From a virus: DNA of 46,174 nt. The stretch is from positions 1-46,174 of IMG/VR virus record IMGVR_UViG_3300028786_000013. The stretch is one strand, 5' to 3'. Of this stretch, positions 1 to 8,074 are shown one piece after another. Under the pieces are notes generated by a model, which was not told the DNA's origin, did not search any database, and was given only the letters and a program-made list of their open reading frames with translations. Every line of letters starts with the position of its first letter. The stretch's first letter is position 1. Both the position numbers and the translations under genes were made by a program.

Positions 1-20
1 CCCTACCGAAAGGCCTTACC

Positions 21-935
21 GTGCCTACACCACCCGGGGCCGACGAGCTCCTGATCCGCCGTATCCTGCGCGGCCGTGGCGTGAGCCCGGTCGGCACCCC
101 AGCCGACGAGCCCACCGGCCCCGCCGCGCCGCCTCCTCCTCCGCCCGTACCGCCCCGTCCGCCGGCACCGCCCCGGTCGGCCCGGCCCGCGGCGCCGGAC
201 GCTCCCACCGAGACCGCCCCCGGCCGCCGTGGCCACCGCCTGCCGGACTGGCGGAAGGGAGAAACTGCGGACCTGTCGGCCCCGCAGGAGCCCGAGGACG
301 AGCCCGAGGACGAGCCCGAGGACGAGCCCGAGGAGGAGCCCGAGGAGGAGCCCGAGGAGGAGCCGGGAGAGCCGGGGGAGGGGGAACCCGAGAACGACGA
401 CCAGCCCGCCGAGAGCGGCCCGAAAGGCCGGTTGAAGAAGCTCGGCGAACTCATCACGCGCAAGGGCCCCGACGACGAGGACGACGACGAGGAGAACCAG
501 GAGGAGGACGAGGAGGACGAGGAGGACGAGAAGCAGAAGGGCAAGGCCAGTCCGAAGCGACCCGCCGCCGCACCGGCCCAGAAACGTCCCGCATTCGTTG
601 CCCCGGGCGTCCCCGTCGTCGGCAAATCGCTCATCGAGCGAATCCAGGAAACCAGCACACGCCACCGGTGGGTGATCTACAACGGCACCGCCCTCGCCGC
701 CGGTACGTACGTCCAGATCCCCCAGTTCTTCAGGGACGAGACTGCCTTTCTCGTCGCCCAGTACCACGACTGGGGACACCCGTACTGCCTGCTCTGGTAC
801 GGCATCGCGGCCGTGATCCTGCTCATCGACCGCAAGTCGCGGGGCTGGTGGCTCGCTATCGCCTGGGTCTGCCGTGTCTGGTCGGCATCCCTCGTCATCG
901 GCGTGCTCCTCTACGGCAACCCCATCGCCCACTGA
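21..935 (+). CDS. Acidic/proline-rich membrane protein, plasmid-spread (Spd)-like
   Basis: 304 aa from a GTG start, with an AAAGG ribosome site about 8 nt upstream. Three parts are visible: a Pro/Ala-rich N-terminus (residues 30-65), a very acidic low-complexity middle (about 90-170) with tandem EDEP/EEEP repeats that are also near-perfect DNA repeats at about 289-365, and a C-terminal region with two hydrophobic segments (about 254-270 and 278-298). The layout of a long charged cytoplasmic tail plus a terminal membrane hairpin resembles the spread-type proteins of Streptomyces conjugative plasmids and integrative elements, and the next two genes are also membrane proteins. I infer an inner-membrane protein; a transfer role is a guess from organisation, not from a diagnostic motif. 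Confidence 0.6.
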   Translation: MPTPPGADELLIRRILRGRGVSPVGTPADEPTGPAAPPPPPPVPPRPPAPPRSARPAAPDAPTETAPGRRGHRLPDWRKGETADLSAPQEPEDEPEDEPEDEPEEEPEEEPEEEPGEPGEGEPENDDQPAESGPKGRLKKLGELITRKGPDDEDDDEENQEEDEEDEEDEKQKGKASPKRPAAAPAQKRPAFVAPGVPVVGKSLIERIQETSTRHRWVIYNGTALAAGTYVQIPQFFRDETAFLVAQYHDWGHPYCLLWYGIAAVILLIDRKSRGWWLAIAWVCRVWSASLVIGVLLYGNPIAH

Positions 936-963
936 CCGCCCCCCTGCACCGAACGGAACCCCC

Positions 964-1371
964 GTGAACTCCTTTATCGGCTCCCTCGGCACCGTCGGCC
1001 TGGCGGTCGCCCTGACGGCCCTGCTCATCCTCGGCACTAAGGGCGGCGGCCAGGTCAAGTCGCTCCCGTGGGGTGCCTGCCTCGTCATCAGCATGATCGC
1101 CGGATCCTGCTACGGAGCAGCCGGGCCGCCGTTCTCTTTCGTCCGCGACGGCGTCGGCTACATGGTCGCCCTGAGCCAGTCGGCCATGCCCGGCCTGACG
1201 ATGCCGGCAATCGCCCTGACGATCCTGTTCGTGATCCTCTGGTGGAAGCTGACGCTGCGGGGGATCAGCATCCTCGGGATTGTGTTCTGGTTCATTGCCT
1301 CCGGCGCGGGTGGCGGCTGGACCGTTGCCGCGGCTCGCATCCACGCCATCGCCGAGAGTCTCGCCGCATGA
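964..1371 (+). CDS. Small polytopic membrane protein, Spd-like
   Basis: 135 aa from a GTG start; an in-frame ATG farther upstream would overlap the previous gene, so the GTG 28 nt after its stop was preferred. Three to four hydrophobic segments are visible (about residues 6-22, 32-52, 70-95 and 98-122), so most of the protein lies in the membrane. Its stop overlaps the start of the next gene (ATGA at 1368-1371), showing translational coupling. Small all-helical membrane proteins in this position are common in Streptomyces plasmid transfer/spread operons; no catalytic motif is visible and the function is unknown. Confidence 0.6.
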   Translation: MNSFIGSLGTVGLAVALTALLILGTKGGGQVKSLPWGACLVISMIAGSCYGAAGPPFSFVRDGVGYMVALSQSAMPGLTMPAIALTILFVILWWKLTLRGISILGIVFWFIASGAGGGWTVAAARIHAIAESLAA

Positions 1372-2588
1372 CCCCCCGCGCCCTCTACTCGGTGCCGCCC
1401 CTCGGGCCCGACGACGATCAGACGGTGGGGGAGCAGCTGCTCCACGTAGCGGGGGAGCAGCAGCAGGACCGGGCCGAGGACGTCGACGCGACCGGCCCGC
1501 TGGATGACGAGACAGCGGGGGAGTACCCCGATGACGTCGACGAGGACCACGACCAGGCCGACGAGGAGGAGGCGGACGACGAGAGCCAGCACCGCGCGTT
1601 TGCCTGGCCGGACCTACGCCCCTACGCCGATCCGAAGGCCGCCCTCCACCTGGCCGTGCTCGGCGCCGGCCTCACCCGCCGCCCCGCCCGCGCCCTCGGC
1701 CGCCTGCTGCTGCGACTCCCCCGCCTATCGTGGTGCGTCATCGCCGTAGTCGCCTGCATCGTCTGGACCGGTACGCGCGTCCTCAGTCACCTGCTCCTCG
1801 GCTGGCTGACCGGCACGTACGGAAAGAAGGGCGGCTCATTCATCGCCCGCTCAGGCATCGTCGCCGCCGGCCTGTTCTGTGCCTGGCGGACCGTCGGCGT
1901 CTACCAGCGCAACGGAGCAGCCTGGCTGCTCATGGTCTGGCTGCTCGCTGCCGTCGTGGCCGAACGCTGGAACGCCGAGCAGGAAGACGACGACGAGGAG
2001 CCGAAGAGCACCGCCAAGAAGGGGAAGGCCAAGAAGACGAAGCGGGCGAAGGACCCCGACAAGAGCGGCGCCCAGGACACCCCTGTCACCCTGACGAAGG
2101 GTCCGGCCCCGAGCACGCCGACGCCCGCCGTCGACGAGCCCGACGAGGACGGGGGAGACGTCCCCGACGAGCCCCCGCTGACGGCCCTGATCCGGACCCT
2201 GATCGGGGACCTGAACGGGGTCCATCTGCAGACGCTCCGGCCGGCCATGCGCAAGCACCTCCCCGGCCTCGCTCAGGCCACCGATGTAGAGCTGCGCCAG
2301 CACCTCATTTCGGCCGGGTTTGACCCCTCCCGTAAGTTCCGCGCCGGGGGGGTCGCGGGGCGGGCCGGAGTGCACCGCGGGGACCTGCCTCCACTGCCCT
2401 CCCCCGAGGGGGGGCCTGGACCACTCTCCGATCCGCTCTCCGGTAGCGGAGACGCAGGTCAGGGGCCGGATTCTCCACGAGCGGAGAGCGGTGGAGAGGG
2501 GGGCGGAGAGGCGCAGCCGACGGCGTACGACTGGGAGCCGGACCCCGAATCGGGCCCGGCAGCGTGGCGGATAAGGCACCATAAGTGA
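1368..2588 (+). CDS. Membrane protein with acidic tail and conserved C-terminal domain, Spd-like
   Basis: 406 aa; ATG overlaps the upstream stop by four bases. Residues 1-80 are acidic and Gln-rich. About 118-140, 160-178 and 184-200 are hydrophobic membrane segments. A Lys/Ala-rich, highly charged linker follows. A compact segment at about 265-345 (RTLIGDLNGVHLQTLRP and following) looks like a conserved soluble domain of the kind found in proteins of Streptomyces integrative elements and plasmids. The tail after about 350 is Gly/Ser/Pro-rich. It is the last large member of the three-gene membrane operon. A role in plasmid spread, replication anchoring or partition is possible; nothing in the sequence decides between them. 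Confidence 0.6.
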   Translation: MTPRALYSVPPLGPDDDQTVGEQLLHVAGEQQQDRAEDVDATGPLDDETAGEYPDDVDEDHDQADEEEADDESQHRAFAWPDLRPYADPKAALHLAVLGAGLTRRPARALGRLLLRLPRLSWCVIAVVACIVWTGTRVLSHLLLGWLTGTYGKKGGSFIARSGIVAAGLFCAWRTVGVYQRNGAAWLLMVWLLAAVVAERWNAEQEDDDEEPKSTAKKGKAKKTKRAKDPDKSGAQDTPVTLTKGPAPSTPTPAVDEPDEDGGDVPDEPPLTALIRTLIGDLNGVHLQTLRPAMRKHLPGLAQATDVELRQHLISAGFDPSRKFRAGGVAGRAGVHRGDLPPLPSPEGGPGPLSDPLSGSGDAGQGPDSPRAESGGEGGGEAQPTAYDWEPDPESGPAAWRIRHHK

Positions 2589-2618
2589 TGAACGGTCAAA
2601 TTCTGCGAGGGGGCAGCC

Positions 2619-2786
2619 ATGTGTAAGCACCACTGCGGGCAGTGCGGTGAGGCGTCCTTGGCATGCCAGACCGACGAGGAGCCCGCTGCGCCGGAGCGCA
2701 TGAGCCTGCTCAGCGTGCCGCGCGATCAGCGCCTGCTGACGGTCGTGGTCATCGGGCTCTTCGTGCTCGCCCTCTTCTTCCACTAG
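2619..2786 (+). CDS. 55-aa zinc-knuckle/transmembrane peptide
   Basis: A short gene that is easy to miss: ATG with a GCGAGGGGG ribosome site 5-13 nt upstream. The N-terminus has a CxxxC-x2-C-type Cys/His cluster (C2, H4, H5, C6, C9, C16) and the C-terminal 17 residues (TVVVIGLFVLALFF) form one membrane helix. It starts 30 nt after the preceding membrane-protein gene and is followed by two tandem hairpins, so it is probably the last gene of that operon. Small single-span peptides with a metal-binding head are common in actinophages; function unknown. Confidence 0.6.
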   Translation: MCKHHCGQCGEASLACQTDEEPAAPERMSLLSVPRDQRLLTVVVIGLFVLALFFH

Positions 2787-2788
2787 GG

Positions 2789-2862
2789 GCGCCCCCGGGA
2801 CTCCGCCCGGGGCGCCTCGACACGCCGAAGGGCCGCACACAGCAGGTGTGCGGCCCTTCGGC
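2789..2862. terminator. Tandem hairpins, bidirectional terminator
   Basis: Two adjacent hairpins separate the convergent ends of the plus-strand operon (stop 2786) and the minus-strand operon (stop 2907). The first (2789-2816) is an 11-bp GC stem with one bulged C. The second is a perfect 17-bp inverted repeat (2824-2840 and 2846-2862) with a 5-nt loop. Neither has a strong T-tract, which is usual for Streptomyces terminators. Confidence 0.8.
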
Positions 2863-2906
2863 ATGTCCGGCTGGAGAACGCAGTTAGGGGGTCGCGGGCT
2901 GCTCGG

Positions 2907-3317
2907 TCAAGTCCGGTTCCTTGTTTTGCGGTCGTGGACGTCCATGTACTCCTCGAACTCCTCGCGGCTGACCCGGTCGGGATCGATGCCGAGGCTTTCC
3001 CAAAGGTCATCGCGGGGGCTCGTTTGCTGCGCCTGCTGCCGTGCCAGGTTCTCGCATCTGACGCGCAGGTCGTGAATCGCCTGCGCGAACTCCTCGGTGG
3101 TGTGCGTGGCCAGATGCTCACGCGCCGCCTGGTCGACCAGTTCCGCACACCGCCGCATGGCCTGACGGGCCATCCAGCTGATGAACTCGGGCAGGTAGGC
3201 GCTTGAGGCGGGGACGATTCCGGCCATGTCGGCGAGGCTGGGCGGTGGCTGGTCGTAGTGCCAGCCACATTCCAGGGGGCAGAAGTAGCGGACGGTGCCC
3301 GGCACCGGGTCGGTCAT
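2907..3317 (-). CDS. Hypothetical protein, helical
   Basis: 136 aa; AGAGGAGCTGACCC precedes the ATG, a strong ribosome site. An N-terminal Cys/His segment (YFCPLECGWHYD, residues 11-22) looks like half a zinc-binding site. The rest is helical and charged, with a segment about 55-110 rich in Arg, Glu and Ala. Last gene of the five-gene minus-strand operon that begins at 4746. I do not recognise the family. Similar small proteins with a CxxxCxWH head are common in Streptomyces and its mobile elements. Confidence 0.65.
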   Translation of the reverse strand: MTDPVPGTVRYFCPLECGWHYDQPPPSLADMAGIVPASSAYLPEFISWMARQAMRRCAELVDQAAREHLATHTTEEFAQAIHDLRVRCENLARQQAQQTSPRDDLWESLGIDPDRVSREEFEEYMDVHDRKTRNRT

Positions 3318-3320
3318 GGG

Positions 3321-3485
3321 TCAGCTCCTCTCGATGACTACGCCGCCGTCATCGTCCCGGAGGCGGGCATCAGCAAGGACGTCGGCGATGGCGCGGCCCG
3401 CGAACGGAAAGGGCCGGCGGGTGTTGACGCAGTCCCGGCAGCCCTCTTCGGGCTCGGGATGGAACTCCGCGTGAGAGGCGCTCAC
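3321..3485 (-). CDS. 54-aa hypothetical protein with CxxC
   Basis: Starts at a GTG that overlaps the stop of the upstream gene by four bases (GTGA), and ends three bases before the start of the next. Residues EGCRDC (about 14-19) give a CxxC; the remainder is charged (Arg, Asp). The tight coupling on both sides is the best evidence that it is translated. Function unknown. Confidence 0.55.
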   Translation of the reverse strand: MSASHAEFHPEPEEGCRDCVNTRRPFPFAGRAIADVLADARLRDDDGGVVIERS

Positions 3486-3760
3486 CGCTCCACCTCCACC
3501 CCGGGTGCCAGCTCCAGCCCGGCCGCCCTGAGGAACTCGGCCAGCTCGATATCGCCGCCGCCCGTTCCGTCGTCCCACCGGCACAGCGTTGTGTCCGCCG
3601 TGAATCGCCAGGAGTCCGTGTCCTGCCCCGGCTGCTGATCGACCGTGCCCTGTCCGTGCCGATAACGGAGGTAGAGGTACTGACCGTCTGTGGTCCAGGC
3701 GTCCCACTGGGAGGGCAGGCCGGCGCAGGTCTCGACGACGCGGGCGAGGGCGATGTTCAC
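3482..3760 (-). CDS. 92-aa hypothetical protein
   Basis: GTG start with an AAGGAG ribosome site seven bases upstream. The composition alternates aromatic and polar residues (YLYLRYRHGQG, about 28-38), suggesting a small beta-rich fold. It is followed by a 4-bp overlap with the 54-aa gene. It lies 115 bp downstream of the GIY-YIG-like gene; that gap contains no further gene I can support. Small proteins of this look are frequent on Streptomyces mobile elements, but no function is recognised. Confidence 0.6.
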   Translation of the reverse strand: MNIALARVVETCAGLPSQWDAWTTDGQYLYLRYRHGQGTVDQQPGQDTDSWRFTADTTLCRWDDGTGGGDIELAEFLRAAGLELAPGVEVER

Positions 3761-3875
3761 GTGCTGCTCCTTGCGTTGGGCTGCTCTGGCAGCGTGTCAT
3801 CCTGCGGCGGCCGAGCAGATCGCGCGCGGCGAACGATGGTAGGCCCGGACATACTGCGGGGCCGCCGCCGCGACG

Positions 3876-4463
3876 CTAGTGCTGGTGGTGTGAGTTGAGG
3901 ACCGCGTGCGGCTTGACGTCATCGAGCTGCAGCAGCCCGAACCGCAGGGCGTAGGCGACGATGCCGTGATCGCCCCAGGGCTCCGGCATCCCGGCGTGTT
4001 CCCCGTCGAGGGTCGGGGCCTGGTCCGGGTGAGCGTGCCGCACCCGTGCCGCGATCTTCTGCGCGGCCTCGTCCGGCAGGTCTAGCACCGCATCGCCGAA
4101 CTCCGCGTACGCGAGCCTCGACGGCCATGCCGCCGGACCGGACCTTGCCCGGATCCTCCACCCCAGAGGACGCCGCTCAAGGCCGGCGGGGATGGCGGCG
4201 CGCGCCTCCAGAGCGGTGCCCTGAAAGCACTGTGACCGGTCGCTGTTGAACAGCGGGCCCTCGTCCTGAATGGCGTGATACTCGCCGCGCTCCGCCAGGC
4301 CCCACGTGGGGAACTCTTCAACGGAGAACGTCCGCGCCATCCAACTCCAGGAGTGCTGACGGTGCCTTGTGAGCCGGGCGCCTACGACCCAGGTGACGCC
4401 GACGTACAGCAGCCGGTCGGCCTTGTCGTAGATGCGGTAAACGGTAGGGGCGCGTCGGGGCAT
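3876..4463 (-). CDS. GIY-YIG-like nuclease domain protein
   Basis: 195 aa from the ATG at 4463, chosen because GGAGGAT lies just upstream. The first 75 residues match the GIY-YIG superfamily layout: VYRIYD...LLYVGVT (8-24, the GIY and YIG strands, with Y20 and G22), Arg30 in the following helix, Glu61 in a helix (ERGEYHAI), and Asn73 in PLFN. Those are the usual Arg/Glu/Asn positions of the active site. The C-terminal 110 residues are unrecognised. GIY-YIG proteins in phages act as homing or repair-type endonucleases or as accessory nucleases. It sits second in a minus-strand operon headed by a putative regulator, which argues for an accessory phage function rather than a free-standing homing gene. 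The fold call is fairly firm; the substrate is unknown. Confidence 0.65.
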   Translation of the reverse strand: MPRRAPTVYRIYDKADRLLYVGVTWVVGARLTRHRQHSWSWMARTFSVEEFPTWGLAERGEYHAIQDEGPLFNSDRSQCFQGTALEARAAIPAGLERRPLGWRIRARSGPAAWPSRLAYAEFGDAVLDLPDEAAQKIAARVRHAHPDQAPTLDGEHAGMPEPWGDHGIVAYALRFGLLQLDDVKPHAVLNSHHQH

Positions 4464-4476
4464 GGGGATCCTCCGG

Positions 4477-4746
4477 TCAGCCGGAGGACTTGCCCCCGGT
4501 CTTGGCGATAGAGCGGACCGTCGACTTGCGCTGAGGCTCGACACCGCGCGCCTTGGCGATCTTCCGGACGTGTTCCTCGGTCCAGGGCAAGTGATCAGCC
4601 ATGCGTGCGTTGGTGACGCCGTGCGCCTTCATGTCGGCGGCGACCGCGTCGTAGACCTTGAGCCGGCTCTCCTCGACCAGCCTCAGCGCGTCTTCGTACT
4701 CGGCCAGGGCCGTCCTGAGTTCCTCGCTGGGGGTGTACGTGTCCAT
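4477..4746 (-). CDS. Putative HTH regulator at head of minus-strand operon
   Basis: 89 aa; the ATG at 4746 was preferred over an in-frame upstream ATG because the latter lies within the operator repeats. Residues 1-40 form a charged helical segment. About 43-70 (VTNARMADHLPWTEEHVRKIAK) read as a helix-turn-helix with a recognition helix, and the C-terminus is Lys/Arg-rich. It is transcribed away from a region of inverted repeats (4763-4870) that also holds the divergent rightward promoter, the usual arrangement of a phage or plasmid repressor next to its operators. No clear ribosome site precedes the start, so the mRNA may be leaderless. It is the best candidate in the window for the protein that reads the CCCAAC/GTTGGG operators. 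Confidence 0.55.
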   Translation of the reverse strand: MDTYTPSEELRTALAEYEDALRLVEESRLKVYDAVAADMKAHGVTNARMADHLPWTEEHVRKIAKARGVEPQRKSTVRSIAKTGGKSSG

Positions 4747-4762
4747 GCCCCGCAGTGTGGCA

Positions 4763-4880
4763 CAAGTCGAGTTGCCCAACCAAGTGTGTGTTGCTCCGGA
4801 TCATGCAAACACGCAGGACACGCCGACGCAAGTCCAGTTGGCCAACTTGACTTGCCCAACTCGGGTTGGGTAATGTCTGT
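4763..4880 (+). promoter_or_regulatory. Divergent promoter/operator region, copy 1
   Basis: A near-consensus promoter reads rightward: -35 TTGACT at 4847-4852, an 18-nt spacer, -10 TAATGT at 4871-4876. The spacer contains the inverted repeat CCCAAC-TCGG-GTTGGG (4855-4870). Related words lie upstream: AGTTGCCCAACC near 4769 and CAGTTGGCCAACTTG near 4835-4849, so two or three operator half-sites or sites cover the space between the divergent genes. The arrangement predicts a repressor that blocks RNA polymerase by sitting between -35 and -10. The same 45-bp block recurs at 8075-8120. Confidence 0.75.
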
Positions 4881-4929
4881 CGTGTCGGAACGGGCGAACG
4901 GCCCGGACCGGAACGAAAGGGGCGCCGCC

Positions 4930-5679
4930 ATGAACAGCACCGCAAAGACCGCCGAGCTGCTGAACCTCACCGCCGAGGCCGAGGCCGCCCTCGCCGGCGC
5001 CCAGCGCGAGCAGAACGCCGCCGACCGCAAGGCCGAGCGCGCCGCTCTCCGCGTCACCACGCAGCGCACCCGCCGCGCCGAGGCCGTCAAGAACCTGCGC
5101 ACCGCCGAGCGCGCCGGCAAGGGCATCGGTGCCGCCAACCGCCGCGTCGAGATCCAGACTCGCCAGGTCGCTGACCGCGTCGAGGCCGCCCGCGAGGCCA
5201 AGGTCGAGGCGGGCGCCGCCCGCCGCGCGGTCCGTGCGGCCGAGCGCCGCCTGAACCGCCTGGGCCTGCGCGCCGCGACCGCCGCGAGCCGCACCGTGGG
5301 GAAGATCGCCGAGCGCCTCGGCAAGACCTCGCTCAGCTCGGCCCCGGCCGCCGACCGCACCCTGACCGCCGAGGAGATGCCGGCGGTCGAGGAGATCGAG
5401 GCGCACGGCGACCGCTTCGCCGACCTGGACGCGCAGGCCAAGGACCTGGCCAAGCGCGCGGACGCCGAGAAGAAGTGGCTGCGCACGCTGCCCGTCGGCA
5501 CCTACGGCCGCGTCACCATCAACCGCGTCCCCGGCGGCACGGTCCTCGACGGCGACCAGGTCGCCCTCGACTACACCGCCCGCGGCCTGACCCCGCCCCG
5601 CAAGGGCCGCCGCGACACCTTCAAGGTGCTGCTCGCCGCCGAGCAGGCCCCGGCCGTCGCCGAGCTGCTCGCCGCCTGA
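4930..5679 (+). CDS. Coiled-coil protein, early operon
   Basis: 249 aa; ATG with GAAAGGGG eight bases upstream. Residues about 8-115 are an almost uninterrupted Ala/Glu/Arg helix with heptad character, consistent with a long coiled coil. About 130-195 is acidic and helical. The last 50 residues (VGTYGRVTINRVPGG onwards) look like a small beta domain. It is the first gene after the operator-controlled promoter, so it should be among the earliest expressed. I do not recognise the family; a structural or DNA-associated role is only a guess from the basic coiled coil. Confidence 0.7.
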   Translation: MNSTAKTAELLNLTAEAEAALAGAQREQNAADRKAERAALRVTTQRTRRAEAVKNLRTAERAGKGIGAANRRVEIQTRQVADRVEAAREAKVEAGAARRAVRAAERRLNRLGLRAATAASRTVGKIAERLGKTSLSSAPAADRTLTAEEMPAVEEIEAHGDRFADLDAQAKDLAKRADAEKKWLRTLPVGTYGRVTINRVPGGTVLDGDQVALDYTARGLTPPRKGRRDTFKVLLAAEQAPAVAELLAA

Positions 5680-5692
5680 CCCACCCGAGTCC

Positions 5693-5719
5693 GCCGGGCA
5701 CCGGTCTAGGGTGCCCGGC
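5693..5719 (+). terminator. Intercistronic hairpin
   Basis: 9-bp inverted repeat GCCGGGCAC/GTGCCCGGC with a 9-nt loop, 14 nt after the stop of the coiled-coil gene and 25 nt before the next start. First of five similar hairpins that follow consecutive genes here. It could be an attenuator, an mRNA-end stabiliser or a weak terminator. Confidence 0.5.
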
Positions 5720-5744
5720 CCCGCACAGAGAACGGAACGACCTG

Positions 5745-7943
5745 ATGACGAACAGCACCAACACCCCGGACAGCTCCGCCGACCAGACGCCGGCCGCGCC
5801 CGAGTGGCGCACGCTCAAGGGCATCGCGTGCCCGTTCCAGCTCTACGGCACCGAGCTGGAGGACGGCACCTTCTCCCGGGCGAAGGACCGCAAGCAGGTC
5901 ACCGGGGCGCCGATCACCATCGTCCATCAGTGGGTGAGCGGCAGCGTCCGCTACGGCGCGACCGCCGACGGTCGTGAGGTGTGCCTGTGGGGCGTCGCCA
6001 CGAAGCACTGGATCACGCCCGGCGCCGCCCCGGTCGCCGAGCAGGTGCCGGCCGGCACCTGTGACACGGGCCGCCGCGTCGTCGAGGGCGTCATCGTCAC
6101 CCACAACGGCACCGCGCAGGGCAGTGCGCCGAAGGATGCGACGCACCCGGACGTCGTCGCCGCCCGTCAGGACCTGGACGGTCTCGCCGTCGCCACGCTC
6201 ACCGACCACCACGACGTCGGGGAGCGTGGCGGGGACGAGGGCGACGTACGCGGCTACGTCATCCAGCCGCGCGGCCAGGGTCGTGTCGCCGTCTACTGGC
6301 TGGAGGGCGGCCAGAGCATCCGCCGGGACGAGCTCCCGTACGGGCCCGCCCTCGACTGCCTCGCGGAGCGGCTTGAGTCCCGCGGCTGGACCACGGAAAA
6401 GATGCTCCGGTCCTCTCGGTGCGTCTTCGCGCACCGGCCCGCCGAGACGGTGGAGGCACCGGCCGAGCTCCCCGCAGCCGAGCTCTCGGCGGCTGAGGTC
6501 GAGGCCGCCCGCTTCGTCGTCGACCGGCGCGGCAGCGGCTACGCCGTACGCGACACCGTCACCGGACGCGACGTCGAGGGCATGACCAGCCGTTACGCCG
6601 CCATCAGCGCGGCCAAGCGGCGGAACGAGGAGGCGGCCCGCTCGGCTCCGGGAGGCTGCTCGTGCCCCCGAGGGGAGTCGAGCATCTACAAGGCGCACCA
6701 CCGGACCGTATGTGTCCCGGCCAGCCAGCCTCAGGACATCACGGCCGTACCGCTCTCCGCTGGTCTGAGTGGCTCCGGCTGCGTCACCCACGGCATCCCG
6801 GATCAGCGCGGCCCGCACGCCGACGTGCTGCCCGTCCCGGCCTGCGAGGGCGGCGTGACCTACGGCGTGTGGGACGACTTCGCCGGCGGCTTCACGTACG
6901 TCGAAGACTGCGCCATGGACGTTGGCAACTGGGCCGCCAGGGAAGTGGACCGGATCGTTGGCGGCATGACCGTCATGGCCGTCTGCCGGGACCACGAGGA
7001 GCAGCCCGCCAACGGCTGCGAGGACTGCGTCGCCGACGAGAGCGACGACCAGGAGGACGAGGAGCAGCCGCCGGCCATCGGTGCCCCCGCCGACCAGGCC
7101 GAACCGGCGGCCGTGCCGGACGCCGCCCACGGATCCGGGCGCGACCGCCGGGCCCCCCTCAGCGCCGACGAGGCAACGAGGTGTGTGTCCGGCACCTGGC
7201 CGAACGCGACAGACTTCCAGCCCCACCAGCGCGAAGGCGGCCACTTCGCCGGGTACACCTTCCGCGCCGGGCACCTGCACTCCGCCCGCTACGGCTGGAT
7301 CACCGCCGCCGGCACGTACGCGAAGGGACTGGAGTCGTACCGGTCGACGGCTGCGAACGTCCTCCTCTTCGCCGACCAGGACGACCGCGACGCCCGTGAG
7401 GACGCCCAGCGCTCGGCCATCGCCCGCTCGATGACCGGCCGCAAGCTCGCCGCCAACCGGTGCGTGCACGGCCTGTACGCCCGGGAGGACGTCGCCGGTG
7501 ATCCCGTCATGGCCTGCGCCATGAAGGCCGCCGATGCCACCTTCGGCGTCTTCACGGGCGACGGCGTGACGGACACGATGGGCTGCGCGGTCAAGGCCGC
7601 CAACCTGAGCGCCCACCTGAACACCGAGGACGCCGCCGCGCGCAGCCTCCCCGAGGACGCCGAGCCGTATTACCTCTGGGCGCAGATCTGCCGGGAGCAC
7701 CCTGAGCAGGTCGCCGGCCGCTGTGAGACCTGCGGACAGGACACCCCCGACGAGGACCAGGACGACGACAGCCAGAGCGACGTACTGCCCGCCGCCGACC
7801 GCGCCCGGATCATCACGTACCGCGGCGTCCCGGTGCCCTCCCAGATTGGCGAGCAGTGGGACGCCCCCAGCGCCGGCAACTGGCGCGACGGCGTCGACGC
7901 CGCCTTGACCCTCGCCGCCCTGACTCCCCGGCCCGCTGTCTGA
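5745..7943 (+). CDS. Large multidomain protein with two CxxH-x7-CxxC motifs
   Basis: 732 aa from ATG with GGAACGACCTG upstream. Not recognised. What can be seen: a beta-rich N-terminal region (about 20-110), a second globular region (about 120-245), a Cys cluster GGCSCPRG near 303, and two matching zinc-binding patterns, C414-x2-H417-x7-C425-x2-C428 and C649-x2-H652-x7-C660-x2-C663, each with the signature CR[DE]H...G.CE.C. An acidic linker (about 429-440) follows the first. The duplicated metal motif suggests an internal duplication of a roughly 235-residue module. Proteins built of repeated small domains like this occur on Streptomyces plasmids and phages without assigned function. Confidence 0.65.
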   Translation: MTNSTNTPDSSADQTPAAPEWRTLKGIACPFQLYGTELEDGTFSRAKDRKQVTGAPITIVHQWVSGSVRYGATADGREVCLWGVATKHWITPGAAPVAEQVPAGTCDTGRRVVEGVIVTHNGTAQGSAPKDATHPDVVAARQDLDGLAVATLTDHHDVGERGGDEGDVRGYVIQPRGQGRVAVYWLEGGQSIRRDELPYGPALDCLAERLESRGWTTEKMLRSSRCVFAHRPAETVEAPAELPAAELSAAEVEAARFVVDRRGSGYAVRDTVTGRDVEGMTSRYAAISAAKRRNEEAARSAPGGCSCPRGESSIYKAHHRTVCVPASQPQDITAVPLSAGLSGSGCVTHGIPDQRGPHADVLPVPACEGGVTYGVWDDFAGGFTYVEDCAMDVGNWAAREVDRIVGGMTVMAVCRDHEEQPANGCEDCVADESDDQEDEEQPPAIGAPADQAEPAAVPDAAHGSGRDRRAPLSADEATRCVSGTWPNATDFQPHQREGGHFAGYTFRAGHLHSARYGWITAAGTYAKGLESYRSTAANVLLFADQDDRDAREDAQRSAIARSMTGRKLAANRCVHGLYAREDVAGDPVMACAMKAADATFGVFTGDGVTDTMGCAVKAANLSAHLNTEDAAARSLPEDAEPYYLWAQICREHPEQVAGRCETCGQDTPDEDQDDDSQSDVLPAADRARIITYRGVPVPSQIGEQWDAPSAGNWRDGVDAALTLAALTPRPAV

Positions 7944-7956
7944 GCCTTCCGGCCCC

Positions 7957-7981
7957 GGCCGGGCGCACGCGGCGCCCGGTC
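7957..7981 (+). terminator. Intercistronic hairpin
   Basis: 8-bp core stem CCGGGCGC/GCGCCCGG (7959-7966, 7972-7979) extendable by a G-U and a G-C pair, 5-nt loop, 13 nt after the stop of the 732-aa gene. The following promoter copy at 8078 makes it likely that transcription ends or drops here and restarts. Confidence 0.55.
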
Positions 7982-8074
7982 GGCTGACACGCCCAGTGGT
8001 GGGGTGCCAGACGGTGCCCCACCACCGACTCAAGGCTCGTGACCAGCGCGAACGATACAAGACACGGATAACAC

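Noticed and set aside
289-365. Tandem GAGGACGAGCCC-type repeats resembling a small array
   Set aside because: They lie in frame inside an acidic protein region without spacers, so they are coding repeats and not CRISPR or iterons.
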